Source of the DNA: Bartonella massiliensis
Lineage (GTDB): Bacteria; Pseudomonadota; Alphaproteobacteria; Rhizobiales; Rhizobiaceae
Assembly (NCBI RefSeq): GCF_902150025.1
Contig: NZ_CABFVS010000015.1
Location: 47,362 to 111,361, forward strand
Length of the DNA: 64,000 nt
Direction of reading: 5' to 3'
Positions within the stretch are counted from its first letter, which is position 1. Each line of letters opens with the position of its first letter. Shown here one piece after another: positions 29,023-38,865 of this stretch. Below the pieces are notes generated by a model. The model saw only the letters and a list, made by a program, of their open reading frames with translations, made no database searches and had not been told where the DNA came from. Position numbers and translations under genes: made by a program.

Positions 29023-31002
29023 TCAATGTCTCCTCCCAAAATTTAAAGAAAGCAACACTCTCTTGTGCATTCCAGCGCGAAACCAATGCCCCAGAAGAGA
29101 AAGACATCCTCCCATAGCCATCATGAATGCCCCTAACCAAATACAGATGATATAAGGCTTCCACCATATATGCACAACAAGACCCCGATTATCGAGGTGT
29201 CCTGGCACAATATAGAGCTGCGATAAGCCATAATTTTGAAGACCAACTTCCGTTGTTGATGTATTTTGGCTTGAATAAAATCGCTTTGAAGCTGTGATAT
29301 ATCCTAAATTTTTTTTATTTTCATATATTTTAAAATCAAACGCCATTGCCGAATAATTTGAACCAAAACTGTCATGCACAGCATCAAAATGAAGTGTTTT
29401 ATCCGCTATCGTCACCCACTCTCCTATGTTCATGGTTAAAATACGCTCTTGCCCGAAACTTGCCACACAAATAATGCCAAATAATGTAACACCTAGTCCC
29501 ATATGTGCCATTGCTGCACCAAAAATAGACCATGGCAATCCAAGAAATCTCTTAACGCGCACGAAAAAAGCTCTCTTGCCATATCCACTCTTTCCCCACA
29601 GATCCGCTAAACTGCCTAAAAAAACAAATGCTGAAAGGCCAATGCCTAAAACTGCAAAAATATCACGCACCGATGCCGCATAAAAGAGTATAAAACAGAC
29701 GATAGCAACCAAGACAAAAACAAACCACAACCGTTCAAAAACTGCGAGAAAATCACCGCGTTTCCATGCCATCATTGACCCAAACGGAACAAACAACAAC
29801 AGTAAAAGCATGAGTGGCCCACAGGTAAGGTTAAAAAAAGCAGCCCCTACAGAAATTTTTTGCCCTGTTAACATTTCAATAAAATAAGGATAGAGCGTAC
29901 CAATCAATACTGTTGCTGTTATTGTTATCAGTAACAAGTTATTTAAAACAATAAACCCTTCGCGCGAAATTGGTTGAAAGAATCTTTCTGTTTTTAAAAG
30001 AGGAATGCGCAAAGCAAAAAGAAGAAAAGCTGCTCCCGTAAAGAAAAATAAAAGTGCAAGAATGGCTTGTCCACGTGCTGGATCAATAGCAAAACTATGA
30101 ACAGAAACTAACAATCCCGAACGCACAAGAAAAGTTCCCATTAAAGAAAGAGAAAAAGTGAGCAATGCTAAAAATAAAGTCCAACTTTTCAATATCTCTC
30201 GTTTTTCAAGAACAAGAGTAGAATGTAAAAGAGCTGTTCCTGAAAGCCAAGGCATAAACGAAACATTTTCAACGGGATCCCAGAACCAATAGCCTCCCCA
30301 TCCTAATTCATAATAAGCCCAATAAGAGCCAACCATAATTCCCAATGTCAAAAAACACCAAGAAAGTAAAAGCCAAGGACGAATCCAACGCGCCCAAACT
30401 TTATCAACATAGCCTCTCATTAATGCCGCAACAGCAAAAGAAAAACAAAGTGAAAAACCAACATAGCCTAAATAAAGAAGTGGGGGATGAATTGCTAAAG
30501 CAATATCCTGTAAAAGAGGATTGAGATCATTGCCCTGCAATGCTGGTGGATTCACACGTAAAAATGGATTGGATATAAAAAGAATAAATAAAAGAAAAGC
30601 GCTTATCACCCAACTTTGGCAAATTAAAACCAGCGTCTTAAAATCGGCTGGCAAATGTTGACTAAAAAAAGCCATCAATGCACTAAAAAAAGCAAGACTT
30701 AAAACCCATAACAACATGGAGCCTTCGTGATTGCCCCAAACCCCCGTAATTTTATAGAGCATCGGTTTTTCTGAATGAGAATTCTCAACAACATTCAAAA
30801 CAGAAAAATCAGATACTGCATGCGCGTAAATCATCACTAAAAAAGATAAGAGTAATAATATGAAAGTGATATAGGTGAGAGGGGTAGCGGTTTGCATTAA
30901 CAAACACTCTTTCCTCCAAAAACCGAAAGCAGGTAAGAAAACTCCTAATAGGCTTATGGCAAATGCTGCAGCTAAAAAAATATGACCCAGTTCGACAAGC
31001 AC
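29023..31002 (-). CDS. ccmF: Haem lyase CcmF (CycK)
   Basis: CcmF accepts haem from CcmE and attaches it to apocytochrome c. This 659-residue polytopic protein has the tryptophan-rich signature GWGGYWFWDPVENVSFMPWL near residue 230 in a periplasmic loop and some 14 or so membrane helices, as usual. The histidine-bearing loops (HPPLLYLGY) are present. It lies 7 bases after ccmE and one base before ccmH, so the three are one operon. The cytochrome c1 gene petC in this window makes one of the products that depend on it. Confidence 0.96.
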   Translation of the reverse strand: MLVELGHIFLAAAFAISLLGVFLPAFGFWRKECLLMQTATPLTYITFILLLLSFLVMIYAHAVSDFSVLNVVENSHSEKPMLYKITGVWGNHEGSMLLWVLSLAFFSALMAFFSQHLPADFKTLVLICQSWVISAFLLFILFISNPFLRVNPPALQGNDLNPLLQDIALAIHPPLLYLGYVGFSLCFSFAVAALMRGYVDKVWARWIRPWLLLSWCFLTLGIMVGSYWAYYELGWGGYWFWDPVENVSFMPWLSGTALLHSTLVLEKREILKSWTLFLALLTFSLSLMGTFLVRSGLLVSVHSFAIDPARGQAILALLFFFTGAAFLLFALRIPLLKTERFFQPISREGFIVLNNLLLITITATVLIGTLYPYFIEMLTGQKISVGAAFFNLTCGPLMLLLLLFVPFGSMMAWKRGDFLAVFERLWFVFVLVAIVCFILFYAASVRDIFAVLGIGLSAFVFLGSLADLWGKSGYGKRAFFVRVKRFLGLPWSIFGAAMAHMGLGVTLFGIICVASFGQERILTMNIGEWVTIADKTLHFDAVHDSFGSNYSAMAFDFKIYENKKNLGYITASKRFYSSQNTSTTEVGLQNYGLSQLYIVPGHLDNRGLVVHIWWKPYIICIWLGAFMMAMGGCLSLLGHWFRAGMHKRVLLSLNFGRRH

Positions 31003-31009
31003 AATCGAA

Positions 31010-31531
31010 TTATTTCTCCATACTGTAATGTTTTTTCAAGCGATCAGCGGTTTCTTTAGGCCTATAAGTTGCATCATGTTTTGCTAAAATACGTGTCCCT
31101 ATAAAAAAACCCTGTTGATCGAAATGCCCCTCTACAATCACCCCCTGATCTTCACGAAAAAGATCCGGTAAGGCACCACTGAAAATTACTTTTTCATGTT
31201 TTTTGTTATCCGTTACAAAAAAAATAACGCCACTCTTCCCCACATATTGAACAGTCCCTTTTTCAACAAAGCCCCCCAAACGCAAAGGACGCCCCGTTAA
31301 AATATCTTCTCTCGTAATTTCAGAGGGCATTCTAAAAAAACTGACCGCATGACGCATTGCATATACAATGAGACTTGCTGCAATTGCCATAACCAAACAA
31401 CACAACAAGATGATCAGCAAGCGCTTTTTTTTTCGCTGCTTTAAAACAAGCTTCAATGAAACAGAATTTTTTAAAGATTGATTGTTCATAGACACTCTTT
31501 GAGAAAAATTTGAAGCACGTTTTATAAGCAT
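31010..31531 (-). CDS. ccmE: Haem chaperone CcmE (CycJ)
   Basis: CcmE carries haem covalently in the periplasm before handing it to CcmF. There is one N-terminal membrane helix (about residues 38-58), then a beta-barrel domain with [11 protein letters not shown]. The haem-binding His152 and the neighbouring Tyr156 sit in [10 protein letters not shown], which matches the family's HDxxY motif. The N-terminus is longer than usual before the helix; a start at Met15 (31489) would give the common length, and neither start has a strong ribosome site. The start is therefore uncertain. Confidence 0.93.
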   Translation of the reverse strand: MLIKRASNFSQRVSMNNQSLKNSVSLKLVLKQRKKKRLLIILLCCLVMAIAASLIVYAMRHAVSFFRMPSEITREDILTGRPLRLGGFVEKGTVQYVGKSGVIFFVTDNKKHEKVIFSGALPDLFREDQGVIVEGHFDQQGFFIGTRILAKHDATYRPKETADRLKKHYSMEK

Positions 31532-31752
31532 CCATATTTTACTTTTTTAAGAGCTTTGCATATCTTCTCCATAGGTGCAACTTTTTATCCAGTACACCTC
31601 ACCTTTGCCAACACGCTTATCGATACCCTTATTCCTTTTTTAGTTTTTACACCAATTTTTATTTAATCTATAATAACTTATGCCGTACTTTCGACATTCT
31701 GCATTTTTGTTCTTCAACTTCCCCTCCCATATGTCTTTCACTTCTAAGATGA

Positions 31753-32586
31753 TCACGGCTCTTGTCGTTCTAACTCGCTTTTCTCTTTATATTTCATCAT
31801 CTTAATTAGCGACGACCCTTTTGTCTTTATCTGTTCACTTGATGAGCTACGCAACTGAATTATCATTTTTTCAACCCGTGAGCGTCCTGCAAAGCTTTCA
31901 GGCATTGTCTCAAGAAAACTTTGTAAAAACAGGACTGCTTTTGCTGTTTTTCCAGCTTGATGAAATGCATCGGCCAACAACAGGCGCGGATAAAAATCTG
32001 TTGGCGCTAAATCTGCTGCTTTTTGAAAAGCACTTTGAGCCTCTCGCGTTATCACTCCCCCTTCATAACCAACCAATGCTAAACCGTATCCTACAAGCCT
32101 TGGTGCTGTTTCTCCATTCAAACGAAGTGCCTCTAAATAAGTATTCACGGCTTCTTGAAAATGGTTTTCTTCGAGATACCCTACCGCTAACGCATCGGCT
32201 AACTTGCCATCATGAGGAGAGCGGAAAAAAAGCACTTGTAGACGAACAAGCTTTTCTTGCTTGCTAAGAGTTTTAGGATTCTTATCCATTAATTCGCTAA
32301 AAAAATAACTTTTCACTTCTGGATTACCTGTCAGACCATAAATACTCCACGTCATAAGAAGTACAAACAAAATACTTAAAGCTTTAAGAATATTTCTTTT
32401 TTTATAATGCCTATAAAGCTTATGAGCCTCCACCGTATGCAGATAACTTTTACAACCATCCATGGTTTGAACTTGCCACTTTTTCTTTACTCCATCATCA
32501 AAACGCAGTGAAAGAAAAAGAATAATTGCCAGAAAAGTGAGAAAAAATGCTGCCAAAATGAGGAAGAGCATATCATTTTTTTCCAA
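31753..32586 (-). CDS. ccmI: Cytochrome c biogenesis protein CcmI (CycH), short form
   Basis: CcmI binds the C-terminus of apocytochrome c for the haem lyase. It has two membrane helices (about residues 6-26 and 66-84) with a cytoplasmic loop between, then a periplasmic TPR region (AVGYLEENHFQEAVNTY, then LLADAFHQAGKTAKAV). At 277 residues it is about 90 shorter than many rhizobial CycH proteins, which have a longer C-terminal domain. A 221-bp gap instead of the usual overlap separates it from ccmE, which fits loss of the C-terminal part. Confidence 0.87.
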   Translation of the reverse strand: MEKNDMLFLILAAFFLTFLAIILFLSLRFDDGVKKKWQVQTMDGCKSYLHTVEAHKLYRHYKKRNILKALSILFVLLMTWSIYGLTGNPEVKSYFFSELMDKNPKTLSKQEKLVRLQVLFFRSPHDGKLADALAVGYLEENHFQEAVNTYLEALRLNGETAPRLVGYGLALVGYEGGVITREAQSAFQKAADLAPTDFYPRLLLADAFHQAGKTAKAVLFLQSFLETMPESFAGRSRVEKMIIQLRSSSSEQIKTKGSSLIKMMKYKEKSELERQEP

Positions 32587-32860
32587 TACAAACAGAAGAT
32601 AACTCGCTTACCTTTTATCCTCTTCATGAAAAGAGTGATGTGAAATAATAAAAATTCATCTCTTTATGAAGAACATCGTAAAATCTATTGTTCATTTCTC
32701 TCATATAGATCACTTATATCAATGAAATAAAAATAAAGCTTTATTTTCATATTTTGATTATAAATACCGATCTTCTGAAAAAACCTCCCTACTTTATTTG
32801 TATTGTCTAAATATTTCTTTACAAAGTTTATAGACATCTATGGATTAATAAGACAATACG

Positions 32861-34279
32861 TTATTCTCCCATTTTGGGTAATAAGACTTTTGTACACAAG
32901 CCCCCCAAGACAGAACGCGATAAAAAGAGATGACCACCATATTCATTGACCATATCTGAAACAATTGCTAACCCTAAACCTGTCCCCGGCTTACTTTCAT
33001 CAAACCGCCACCCTCTTTTTAACGCTTCATCAATTTTATCTTCTGTTAAACCAGGGCCATCATCTTCAACAAGAATACTAAAATATTTTTCTTCTTTAAT
33101 GTTTTCTTCTACACAACAAGAGATCAACACATGTTCGCAAGACCACTGAGTAGCATTTTCAAGCAAATTGCCTACAATTTCTTCTAGATCTTCCTTCTCT
33201 CCAGAAAAAACAATATCATCAACATCCATCATAAATTCAATTTTTTTTTCGAGATTAAGCTTTTTCATAACCCGCACCAAACGATCAATCACATTGCGAA
33301 CAGATGTATGATAGACAATGCTATCGCATTGTGCTGCAATTCGCGCCCGCTGAAGATAATGATTGATTTGAGCTTGCATTATTTGCGTTTGCTCTCTTAA
33401 CAAACAAACTTTTCCTCCGCGCATTTTATCTGTCTCATTCATAATCACAGACAAAGGTGTTTTCAATGAATGCGCAAGATTACCAACCTGTGTACGAAAT
33501 CGCTCAATAATACGCTGATTATTCTTAATGAGAGCATTCATCTCTTGGACAAGCGGCATGACTTCGCTAACGAGATCGGTATCCACATAGTGAATCCTTC
33601 CTTCTCGAATATCATTCAATGTCCGTCGAATAAGCTTCAACGGTTGAAAACTAAAGAAAATAAGTGCAATATTAATGAGAACACTCCCAAGACCAAAACT
33701 CCAAAGAAAAATTTGCAAAGTTTTTTTAAATTCCTTTACTTGGGCATGCGCTTCATTAATATTTCCAACAAGCCGAAAACGTGCAATATGATTTTTATTA
33801 TCAAGAACAACATCACTCTCAATCACTTGGAGCTTTTGACCATTTTTTCCCTTTATCCGATAAGAGCGAAAGAATTTATTATCAAAAGGTATATCAACAT
33901 CACTGGGTGTAAAAATCTCTCCCGTTCCCAATGAGGGAGAAGTCAATCTTCCTTTCAAATTATGAGATATCGCAACAACTTCCCAATACCATCCTGTTGT
34001 TGGATCAGCATAACGAATATCATCAATTCCAGCCCCTCCTCTCAAAGTGCCTTCCGGTGACACCGTCACTGTTGCAATCAAACTGTAGAGTTGAGCAGAA
34101 AGGATACGCTCTAGGCTCTCTTCAGTTGAACGCTTATAAAATAAAATACTCACTGCTGAAATCGATAAAAGAGAAATAACAATCCATAATGTTGATAAGG
34201 TCATAACACGTAAACTGAGAGATCGCGTAATGACAAAAAAGAACCTCTGAAACCAATTATCTTCTTTGAAAAAATTCAT
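32861..34279 (-). CDS. feuQ: Sensor histidine kinase FeuQ
   Basis: In Sinorhizobium FeuQ/FeuP form an osmosensing pair needed for cyclic glucan export. The 472-residue kinase has helices near residues 22-46 and 190-212 around a periplasmic sensor of about 140 residues. The H-box lies in NLAHSLKTPLSV near residue 270, with the N-box (VGNLLENATQW) and G-boxes (DDGPGLTEDKI, TGLGLAIVSDMV) following. H-box sequence and order belong to the PhoQ-like group that includes FeuQ. The ATG overlaps the feuP stop by 4 bases. Orthology is inferred from sequence type plus the feuN-feuP-feuQ order. Confidence 0.85.
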   Translation of the reverse strand: MNFFKEDNWFQRFFFVITRSLSLRVMTLSTLWIVISLLSISAVSILFYKRSTEESLERILSAQLYSLIATVTVSPEGTLRGGAGIDDIRYADPTTGWYWEVVAISHNLKGRLTSPSLGTGEIFTPSDVDIPFDNKFFRSYRIKGKNGQKLQVIESDVVLDNKNHIARFRLVGNINEAHAQVKEFKKTLQIFLWSFGLGSVLINIALIFFSFQPLKLIRRTLNDIREGRIHYVDTDLVSEVMPLVQEMNALIKNNQRIIERFRTQVGNLAHSLKTPLSVIMNETDKMRGGKVCLLREQTQIMQAQINHYLQRARIAAQCDSIVYHTSVRNVIDRLVRVMKKLNLEKKIEFMMDVDDIVFSGEKEDLEEIVGNLLENATQWSCEHVLISCCVEENIKEEKYFSILVEDDGPGLTEDKIDEALKRGWRFDESKPGTGLGLAIVSDMVNEYGGHLFLSRSVLGGLCTKVLLPKMGE

Positions 34280-34944
34280 TCATCACCTAGTGTTCTCACG
34301 CGATATCCCATCCCTCGAATGGTCTCAATCAAGCCCACACCAAGCTTCTTGCGTAACCGACCTACAAAAACTTCCACCGTATTTGAATCCTTATCAAACC
34401 CCTGATCATAAAGATGCTCAGTAAGCTCCGTCCTTGAAATAACCCTGCCACAATGATGCATAAGATACGAAAGCAGTCTGAATTCATAAGATGTTAGTTT
34501 AATCAATTGACCATCCACAAAAACACGAGATGTCTTTGTATCCAACAAAACATTTCCGCAACATAAAGCACTTGTTGCATGTCCTGTAGAGCGGCGAATG
34601 AGCGCTCGCAAGCGCGCCATCACTTCCTCTAAATGGAATGGTTTTACAACATAATCGTCAGCCCCTGCATCAATACCGAGCACCTTATCAGACCAACGAT
34701 CTCGTGCCGTTAGCATTAAAACCGGCATAGTGCGCCCTTCTTGACGCCATTTTTCAACAATACGAACACCATCAATATGCGGTAAACCTATATCCAGTAT
34801 CACCGCGTCATAAGCTTCTGTGCTGCCTAAAAAATAAGCCTCTTCCCCATCGAAAGCACTATCGGAAACATATCCTGCTTGTTTTACTGCTTCTGCTAAT
34901 TGATAATGAAGATTCCGATCATCCTCAACGATTAAGATACGCAT
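34276..34944 (-). CDS. feuP: OmpR-family response regulator FeuP
   Basis: The receiver shows MRILIVEDD at the start, the phospho-acceptor Asp in AVILDIGLPH near residue 51, and Lys in VKPFHLEE near 101. The winged-helix domain has LTSYEFRLLSYLM and NTVEVFVGRLRKKLG. The start at 34944 gives the standard receiver N-terminus; an ATG 18 bases upstream, four codons after the feuN stop, is possible and no strong ribosome site settles it. It forms an operon with feuN (upstream) and feuQ (downstream). Probable targets are envelope and osmoadaptation genes. Confidence 0.87.
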   Translation of the reverse strand: MRILIVEDDRNLHYQLAEAVKQAGYVSDSAFDGEEAYFLGSTEAYDAVILDIGLPHIDGVRIVEKWRQEGRTMPVLMLTARDRWSDKVLGIDAGADDYVVKPFHLEEVMARLRALIRRSTGHATSALCCGNVLLDTKTSRVFVDGQLIKLTSYEFRLLSYLMHHCGRVISRTELTEHLYDQGFDKDSNTVEVFVGRLRKKLGVGLIETIRGMGYRVRTLGDE

Positions 34945-34965
34945 CACAACACCATCTGCCAAAAA

Positions 34966-35202
34966 CTAATCAGCAGGTAGAAAAAACTCAACACGGCGCA
35001 GCTTTTCACCATTACGGGCTGGAACAACAACCACAATTGCACACATCCCCCTTCCATCCTGAACAACCGCTTTTGAACGGACAAGAACCCCTTTCTCTTG
35101 GGCCGCAACCTTCTTACCAACCTCAGCACACTCCGCAGCCAGAACAGAATCGGCTCCTAAAAAAGCTGTTATTATCAGGAACAAGAAAACTTTTTTCATC
35201 AT
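34966..35202 (-). CDS. feuN: Small periplasmic protein, FeuN-like candidate inhibitor of FeuQ
   Basis: This small exported protein (78 residues from the chosen start) has a signal peptide ending ADSVLAA near residue 23. The mature part has a Cys pair and a basic middle with VLVRSKAVVQDGRGMCAIVVVVPARN. Its place directly upstream of feuP, its size and its export agree with FeuN, the periplasmic negative regulator of FeuQ described in Sinorhizobium. The start at 35202 has GAG 6 bases upstream and is preferred to the ATG six bases earlier. Sequence alone does not prove FeuN orthology; context gives most of the weight. Confidence 0.7.
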   Translation of the reverse strand: MMKKVFLFLIITAFLGADSVLAAECAEVGKKVAAQEKGVLVRSKAVVQDGRGMCAIVVVVPARNGEKLRRVEFFLPAD

Positions 35203-35568
35203 AGACATCTCAATAATCTATCTTCTTAAATCTTCTAAAGGATAAAAGAAATAATGTTTTTTTTGGGGTAAATTAAAAAAACACAAGTCAATTAAAAATC
35301 ACAAATGGAAAATAACTTATCCTCTATCCCACGGAATAACACATTAATATTACTCCAAATTTTTAAAAATTCAAAATAAAATATTTTTAATAATGAGAAG
35401 AAAGCTTCTTGAATATAATAATAAAATCTTAATACATTTTTTTACAAGACATGAATAATTCTCAAATAAACGGCCCTTTCTTTGAGCACTATAGAAAAAA
35501 AATACTTCTACTCCATATAATTTTATACATTTTTTTGGTTGTATTACTTTTCCACAGGCTCTTTTTAG
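35203..35568. other. Divergent promoter region between feuN and the penicillin-binding protein gene
   Basis: A 366-bp AT-rich region between divergent genes. It must hold both promoters, but no single -35/-10 pair stands out among the many A/T tracts. No RNA gene is seen. Confidence 0.5.
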
Positions 35569-37710
35569 ATGTTTAATTTTTTTAAAAAAAAGAAAGGACA
35601 ACACCATAAGCCATTTCATAGCCCTACTCTTATCGAATTAGATGCACGATTAGATACAGCGCTTTATCGCCTTCGTTCTGCTAACAGTTTTTTCTGGAAA
35701 ACGGCAAAAATCATCTCACAAAATTTTCATCTTCAAGGATGGAAACGCTTTATCGTTGAAATTCTCGATGAAATACTAACATTAGGATTGATAGGCTTTA
35801 CGCTTTTCACCATTTTGGGCATTTCTGTTTTTGAACTGACCAAAACAGATTGGTCTTCTCCAAAAAACTTTTCTATTCTTTTTCTAGATCGCTATGGAAA
35901 TCCCATTGGTCACCGTGGTGCACTGCCGGCGATCTCTGTCCCTGTTGAAGAAATGCCTGACACCGTTATTAAAGCGGTTTTGGCTACAGAAGACCGTCGT
36001 TTTTTTGATCACTTTGGCATTGATTTTCAAGGGCTCACACGAGCAATTTCACAAAATATGCAAGCTAAAGGTGTGGTACAAGGGGGATCGACCCTTACAC
36101 AACAATTAGCTAAAAATTTATTCTTAACCAACGAGCGAACCATAACACGTAAAATCAAAGAAGCTTATCTTGCTCTTTGGCTCGAAGCAAATTTTAGCAA
36201 AAAACAGATTTTGCAACTTTATCTTGACCGTGCCTATATGGGAGGAAACAATTTTGGTATTGCAGCAGCGGCAAAATTTTACTTTGGAAAAAACATCCGT
36301 CATGTATCTTTAAGTGAATCGGCTATGTTAGCAGGCCTCTTTAAAGCACCAACAAAATACGCGCCTCATCGTCATCTCTTTGCTGCGCAAACACGTGCCA
36401 ATGTCGTCCTTTCTAATCTTGTGAACAGCGGCTTTATGACAAAAAGCCAGATTATCAACGCGCATCGCCACCCTGCTAAGGCTCTTCCCCAAATAGACAA
36501 TCATCAGCCTGATTATTTTCTTGATTGGGCATTCGAGGAAGTCAAAAAAATGCGTAATGAACTTCCAAGCCATCGTTTAATTATTCAGACAACCCTTGAT
36601 CCGATCCTTCAAAAAGTAGCAGAAGAATCTATTGCATATCATTTGCATCAATATGGTCAACAATATCGTGTAACACAAGCGGCAACCGTTATACTCGATA
36701 ATAATGGTGCCGTATGCGCAATTGTTGGAGGACTAGACTATAAAAAGAGTCAATTTAACAGAGCAACACAAGGTGGACGGCAAACTGGCTCTTCATTCAA
36801 ACCTTATGTTTACGCAGCCGCACTAGAGCACGGTCTTTCACCTTCAACAATTGTTTCAGATGCCCCCATTAATTGGGGAGGATGGACACCCAAAAATAAT
36901 TCTGGTCGTTATCTGGGAAAAATTGATTTGGCAACGGCTTTAGCCTTTTCCATTAATACAGTCCCTGTTTATCTCACCTATCAATATCTTCACCGCGATA
37001 CTAAACCCATCATAAATCTCATCAAGAATATGGGAATTAATGCGCATATTTTATCACACAAAACAATGGTTCTTGGTACTTCTAATATGACCCCCATGGA
37101 CCAAGCAACAGGCTTTAATGTCTTTGCGAATGGTGGGATAGCCGGTAATCGTCATGGATTCATACAAATCAAAACACTTGATGGACATGTGGTATGGGAT
37201 TTCGAGCATAACGGAAAAACACTACACCGTGTTCTTAGCAGACAATCAGCGGCTTATATGAACCAAATGATGGTGGGTGTTACAACACGAGGATCCGGTA
37301 AGCGTGCTGCTCTGCCCATGACTCTTGTTGCTGGAAAAACTGGAACATCACAATCCTATCGCGATGCTTGGTTTGTTGGCTTTACGGGAAATTATACTGG
37401 CGCGGTATGGATGGGAAATGATAACTTTTCACCAATGAATCGTGCTTTTGGGGGTGGCGTTCCTGCCATGATATGGCATCGCATTATGCTTACTGCACAT
37501 CAAAATATCATGCTTAAACATCTCTACGGTGTTAAAGATTCTCTCCTCCCTTATCAGCCCTCACAACCTCCCTCTCATACAGATTCTGAACTTTTTCCCC
37601 CAATACCCTCTATGCTTTCTTCTGAAACATTAAATATCGTACGCTTGATTAACAAAGATCTGAAAACACACTCTGCACTCTCTTTGAAAATGAAAACAAC
37701 GGGAGATTAA
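35569..37710 (+). CDS. Class A penicillin-binding protein (bifunctional glycosyltransferase/transpeptidase)
   Basis: The enzyme polymerises and crosslinks peptidoglycan at the inner membrane. A single membrane helix lies at about residues 68-92. The GT51 domain has the catalytic Glu141 in ATEDRRFFDHFG and the motif GGSTLTQQLAKN near 172. The transpeptidase domain has nucleophile Ser408 (SSFK), the SIN motif at 461-463 and KTGT at 590-593, all intact. At 713 residues it resembles the rhizobial PBP1-type without extra domains. The exact paralogue name (1A, 1B or 1C) cannot be fixed here. Two small envelope genes follow within the operon. Confidence 0.95.
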   Translation: MFNFFKKKKGQHHKPFHSPTLIELDARLDTALYRLRSANSFFWKTAKIISQNFHLQGWKRFIVEILDEILTLGLIGFTLFTILGISVFELTKTDWSSPKNFSILFLDRYGNPIGHRGALPAISVPVEEMPDTVIKAVLATEDRRFFDHFGIDFQGLTRAISQNMQAKGVVQGGSTLTQQLAKNLFLTNERTITRKIKEAYLALWLEANFSKKQILQLYLDRAYMGGNNFGIAAAAKFYFGKNIRHVSLSESAMLAGLFKAPTKYAPHRHLFAAQTRANVVLSNLVNSGFMTKSQIINAHRHPAKALPQIDNHQPDYFLDWAFEEVKKMRNELPSHRLIIQTTLDPILQKVAEESIAYHLHQYGQQYRVTQAATVILDNNGAVCAIVGGLDYKKSQFNRATQGGRQTGSSFKPYVYAAALEHGLSPSTIVSDAPINWGGWTPKNNSGRYLGKIDLATALAFSINTVPVYLTYQYLHRDTKPIINLIKNMGINAHILSHKTMVLGTSNMTPMDQATGFNVFANGGIAGNRHGFIQIKTLDGHVVWDFEHNGKTLHRVLSRQSAAYMNQMMVGVTTRGSGKRAALPMTLVAGKTGTSQSYRDAWFVGFTGNYTGAVWMGNDNFSPMNRAFGGGVPAMIWHRIMLTAHQNIMLKHLYGVKDSLLPYQPSQPPSHTDSELFPPIPSMLSSETLNIVRLINKDLKTHSALSLKMKTTGD

Positions 37711-37715
37711 ACATT

Positions 37716-38333
37716 TTGAATTCAAGATATTCACTGATGCTTTTTAATATCACCATTTTTGTATTTATCTTCGCTTTTTCTATTTTATGGGGAACACTGA
37801 GTGTCGATTATATGCTCAATTCCTTTCCTCATTTTGGACGCTTTACAATTGGAAAATGGAGTGCTTATCCACAAGTAGGAACCGCCAATATGGATCCTTA
37901 CACCCGCGCCCGCACTGCCAAGCAAGGTGTTGTTTCTCTCGGACGCACTGAAGGTATTCAATTTCAGATTTGGCAGGATAACCAAGGGCGTCTCCTCCAC
38001 TCTCACTGTCATTATTTGCTCAAAGGCACTATCCCTGAAACCCGTCTTTTTACCCTTTATACGGCTGATAAATCCCTTAAACCCTATACTTCATCGAAAG
38101 AAATACCTTTTGAACTTCACACTGACAATATTACTTATGAACATGATGGCTCATTGCGCATCAATATTTCACCCACACCGCAAACCGGCAATTGGCTTGC
38201 AACCGTTAGTCAAAAAGAATTCGGGCTTATTCTCACCTTATATGATACCTCCATCATCTCTGCAACAGCTTTACACAATCTCACCATGCCATCAATAGAA
38301 CAAATCCCATCAGGACAAACAAATTGTGACTAG
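37716..38333 (+). CDS. DUF1214 domain protein
   Basis: A 205-residue protein with one N-terminal membrane segment (about residues 8-30) and a DUF1214-type domain (GKWSAYPQVGTANMDPYTRARTA and a C-terminal NWLATV segment). In other bacteria DUF1214 and DUF1254 are joined in one protein; in Rhizobiales they are often two adjacent genes, as here. The start is TTG with GGGAG 9 bases before it, 5 bases after the PBP gene. The stop overlaps the next GTG start. Function unknown, probably in the envelope. Confidence 0.82.
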   Translation: MNSRYSLMLFNITIFVFIFAFSILWGTLSVDYMLNSFPHFGRFTIGKWSAYPQVGTANMDPYTRARTAKQGVVSLGRTEGIQFQIWQDNQGRLLHSHCHYLLKGTIPETRLFTLYTADKSLKPYTSSKEIPFELHTDNITYEHDGSLRINISPTPQTGNWLATVSQKEFGLILTLYDTSIISATALHNLTMPSIEQIPSGQTNCD

Positions 38334-38865
38334 ATTTATTCATACCATACTTCTTGCATTCATTGGTGCTGTTATCGTTCATATTTGTGTTTTATTTCTG
38401 ATCCCCTCTTGGGCGCAAAATAATATATGGACAAGCCTTAAAAAATCCGGAGTCCCTTATCAATTTGTTGATTTTACGCCCGATAATCCTATTCAAGAGT
38501 TTTCTGATCCACTCTTGCTTCTTAAAGTCTGCAGATTTAATCTTGAAAATGGTCCTGTTCATTTAAAAGCTTTAAAAACACGACTATTTTGGTCACTGGC
38601 AGTCTACACACACAACGGAATTATTTTCTACAGCCTTAATGACCGAACCGCCCCTGATGCTACACTCGATCTTATCATTGGGAAGCCAATACAAATAATA
38701 GAACTCAAAAAGTCAAACCCTAAAAAAAATACCAATTCAGTTTTGGTTGCGAAAAAATTGAATGAAGGCTTTGTCATTTTACGTATTTTTGCCCCTTCTT
38801 CCCTGGCAAAAAAAGAAAGTAAAGCTTTTCTTTCATCGGCTACTTGTCGCATATTTTATGAATAA
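38326..38865 (+). CDS. DUF1254 domain protein
   Basis: This 179-residue protein begins with a membrane helix (about residues 5-27), followed by a short DUF1254-like region (LLLKVCRFNLENGPVHLKA, then LFWSLAVYTHNGIIFYSLNDR). It starts with GTG overlapping the DUF1214 gene by 8 bases and so is probably translated from the same mRNA as the penicillin-binding protein. The family has no established function. It looks like a partner of the DUF1214 protein. Confidence 0.8.
   Translation: MTRFIHTILLAFIGAVIVHICVLFLIPSWAQNNIWTSLKKSGVPYQFVDFTPDNPIQEFSDPLLLLKVCRFNLENGPVHLKALKTRLFWSLAVYTHNGIIFYSLNDRTAPDATLDLIIGKPIQIIELKKSNPKKNTNSVLVAKKLNEGFVILRIFAPSSLAKKESKAFLSSATCRIFYE

Noticed and set aside
33470..34179. 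Antisense ORFs within feuQ
   Set aside because: They have no ribosome sites or domains, and the feuQ frame explains the sequence.
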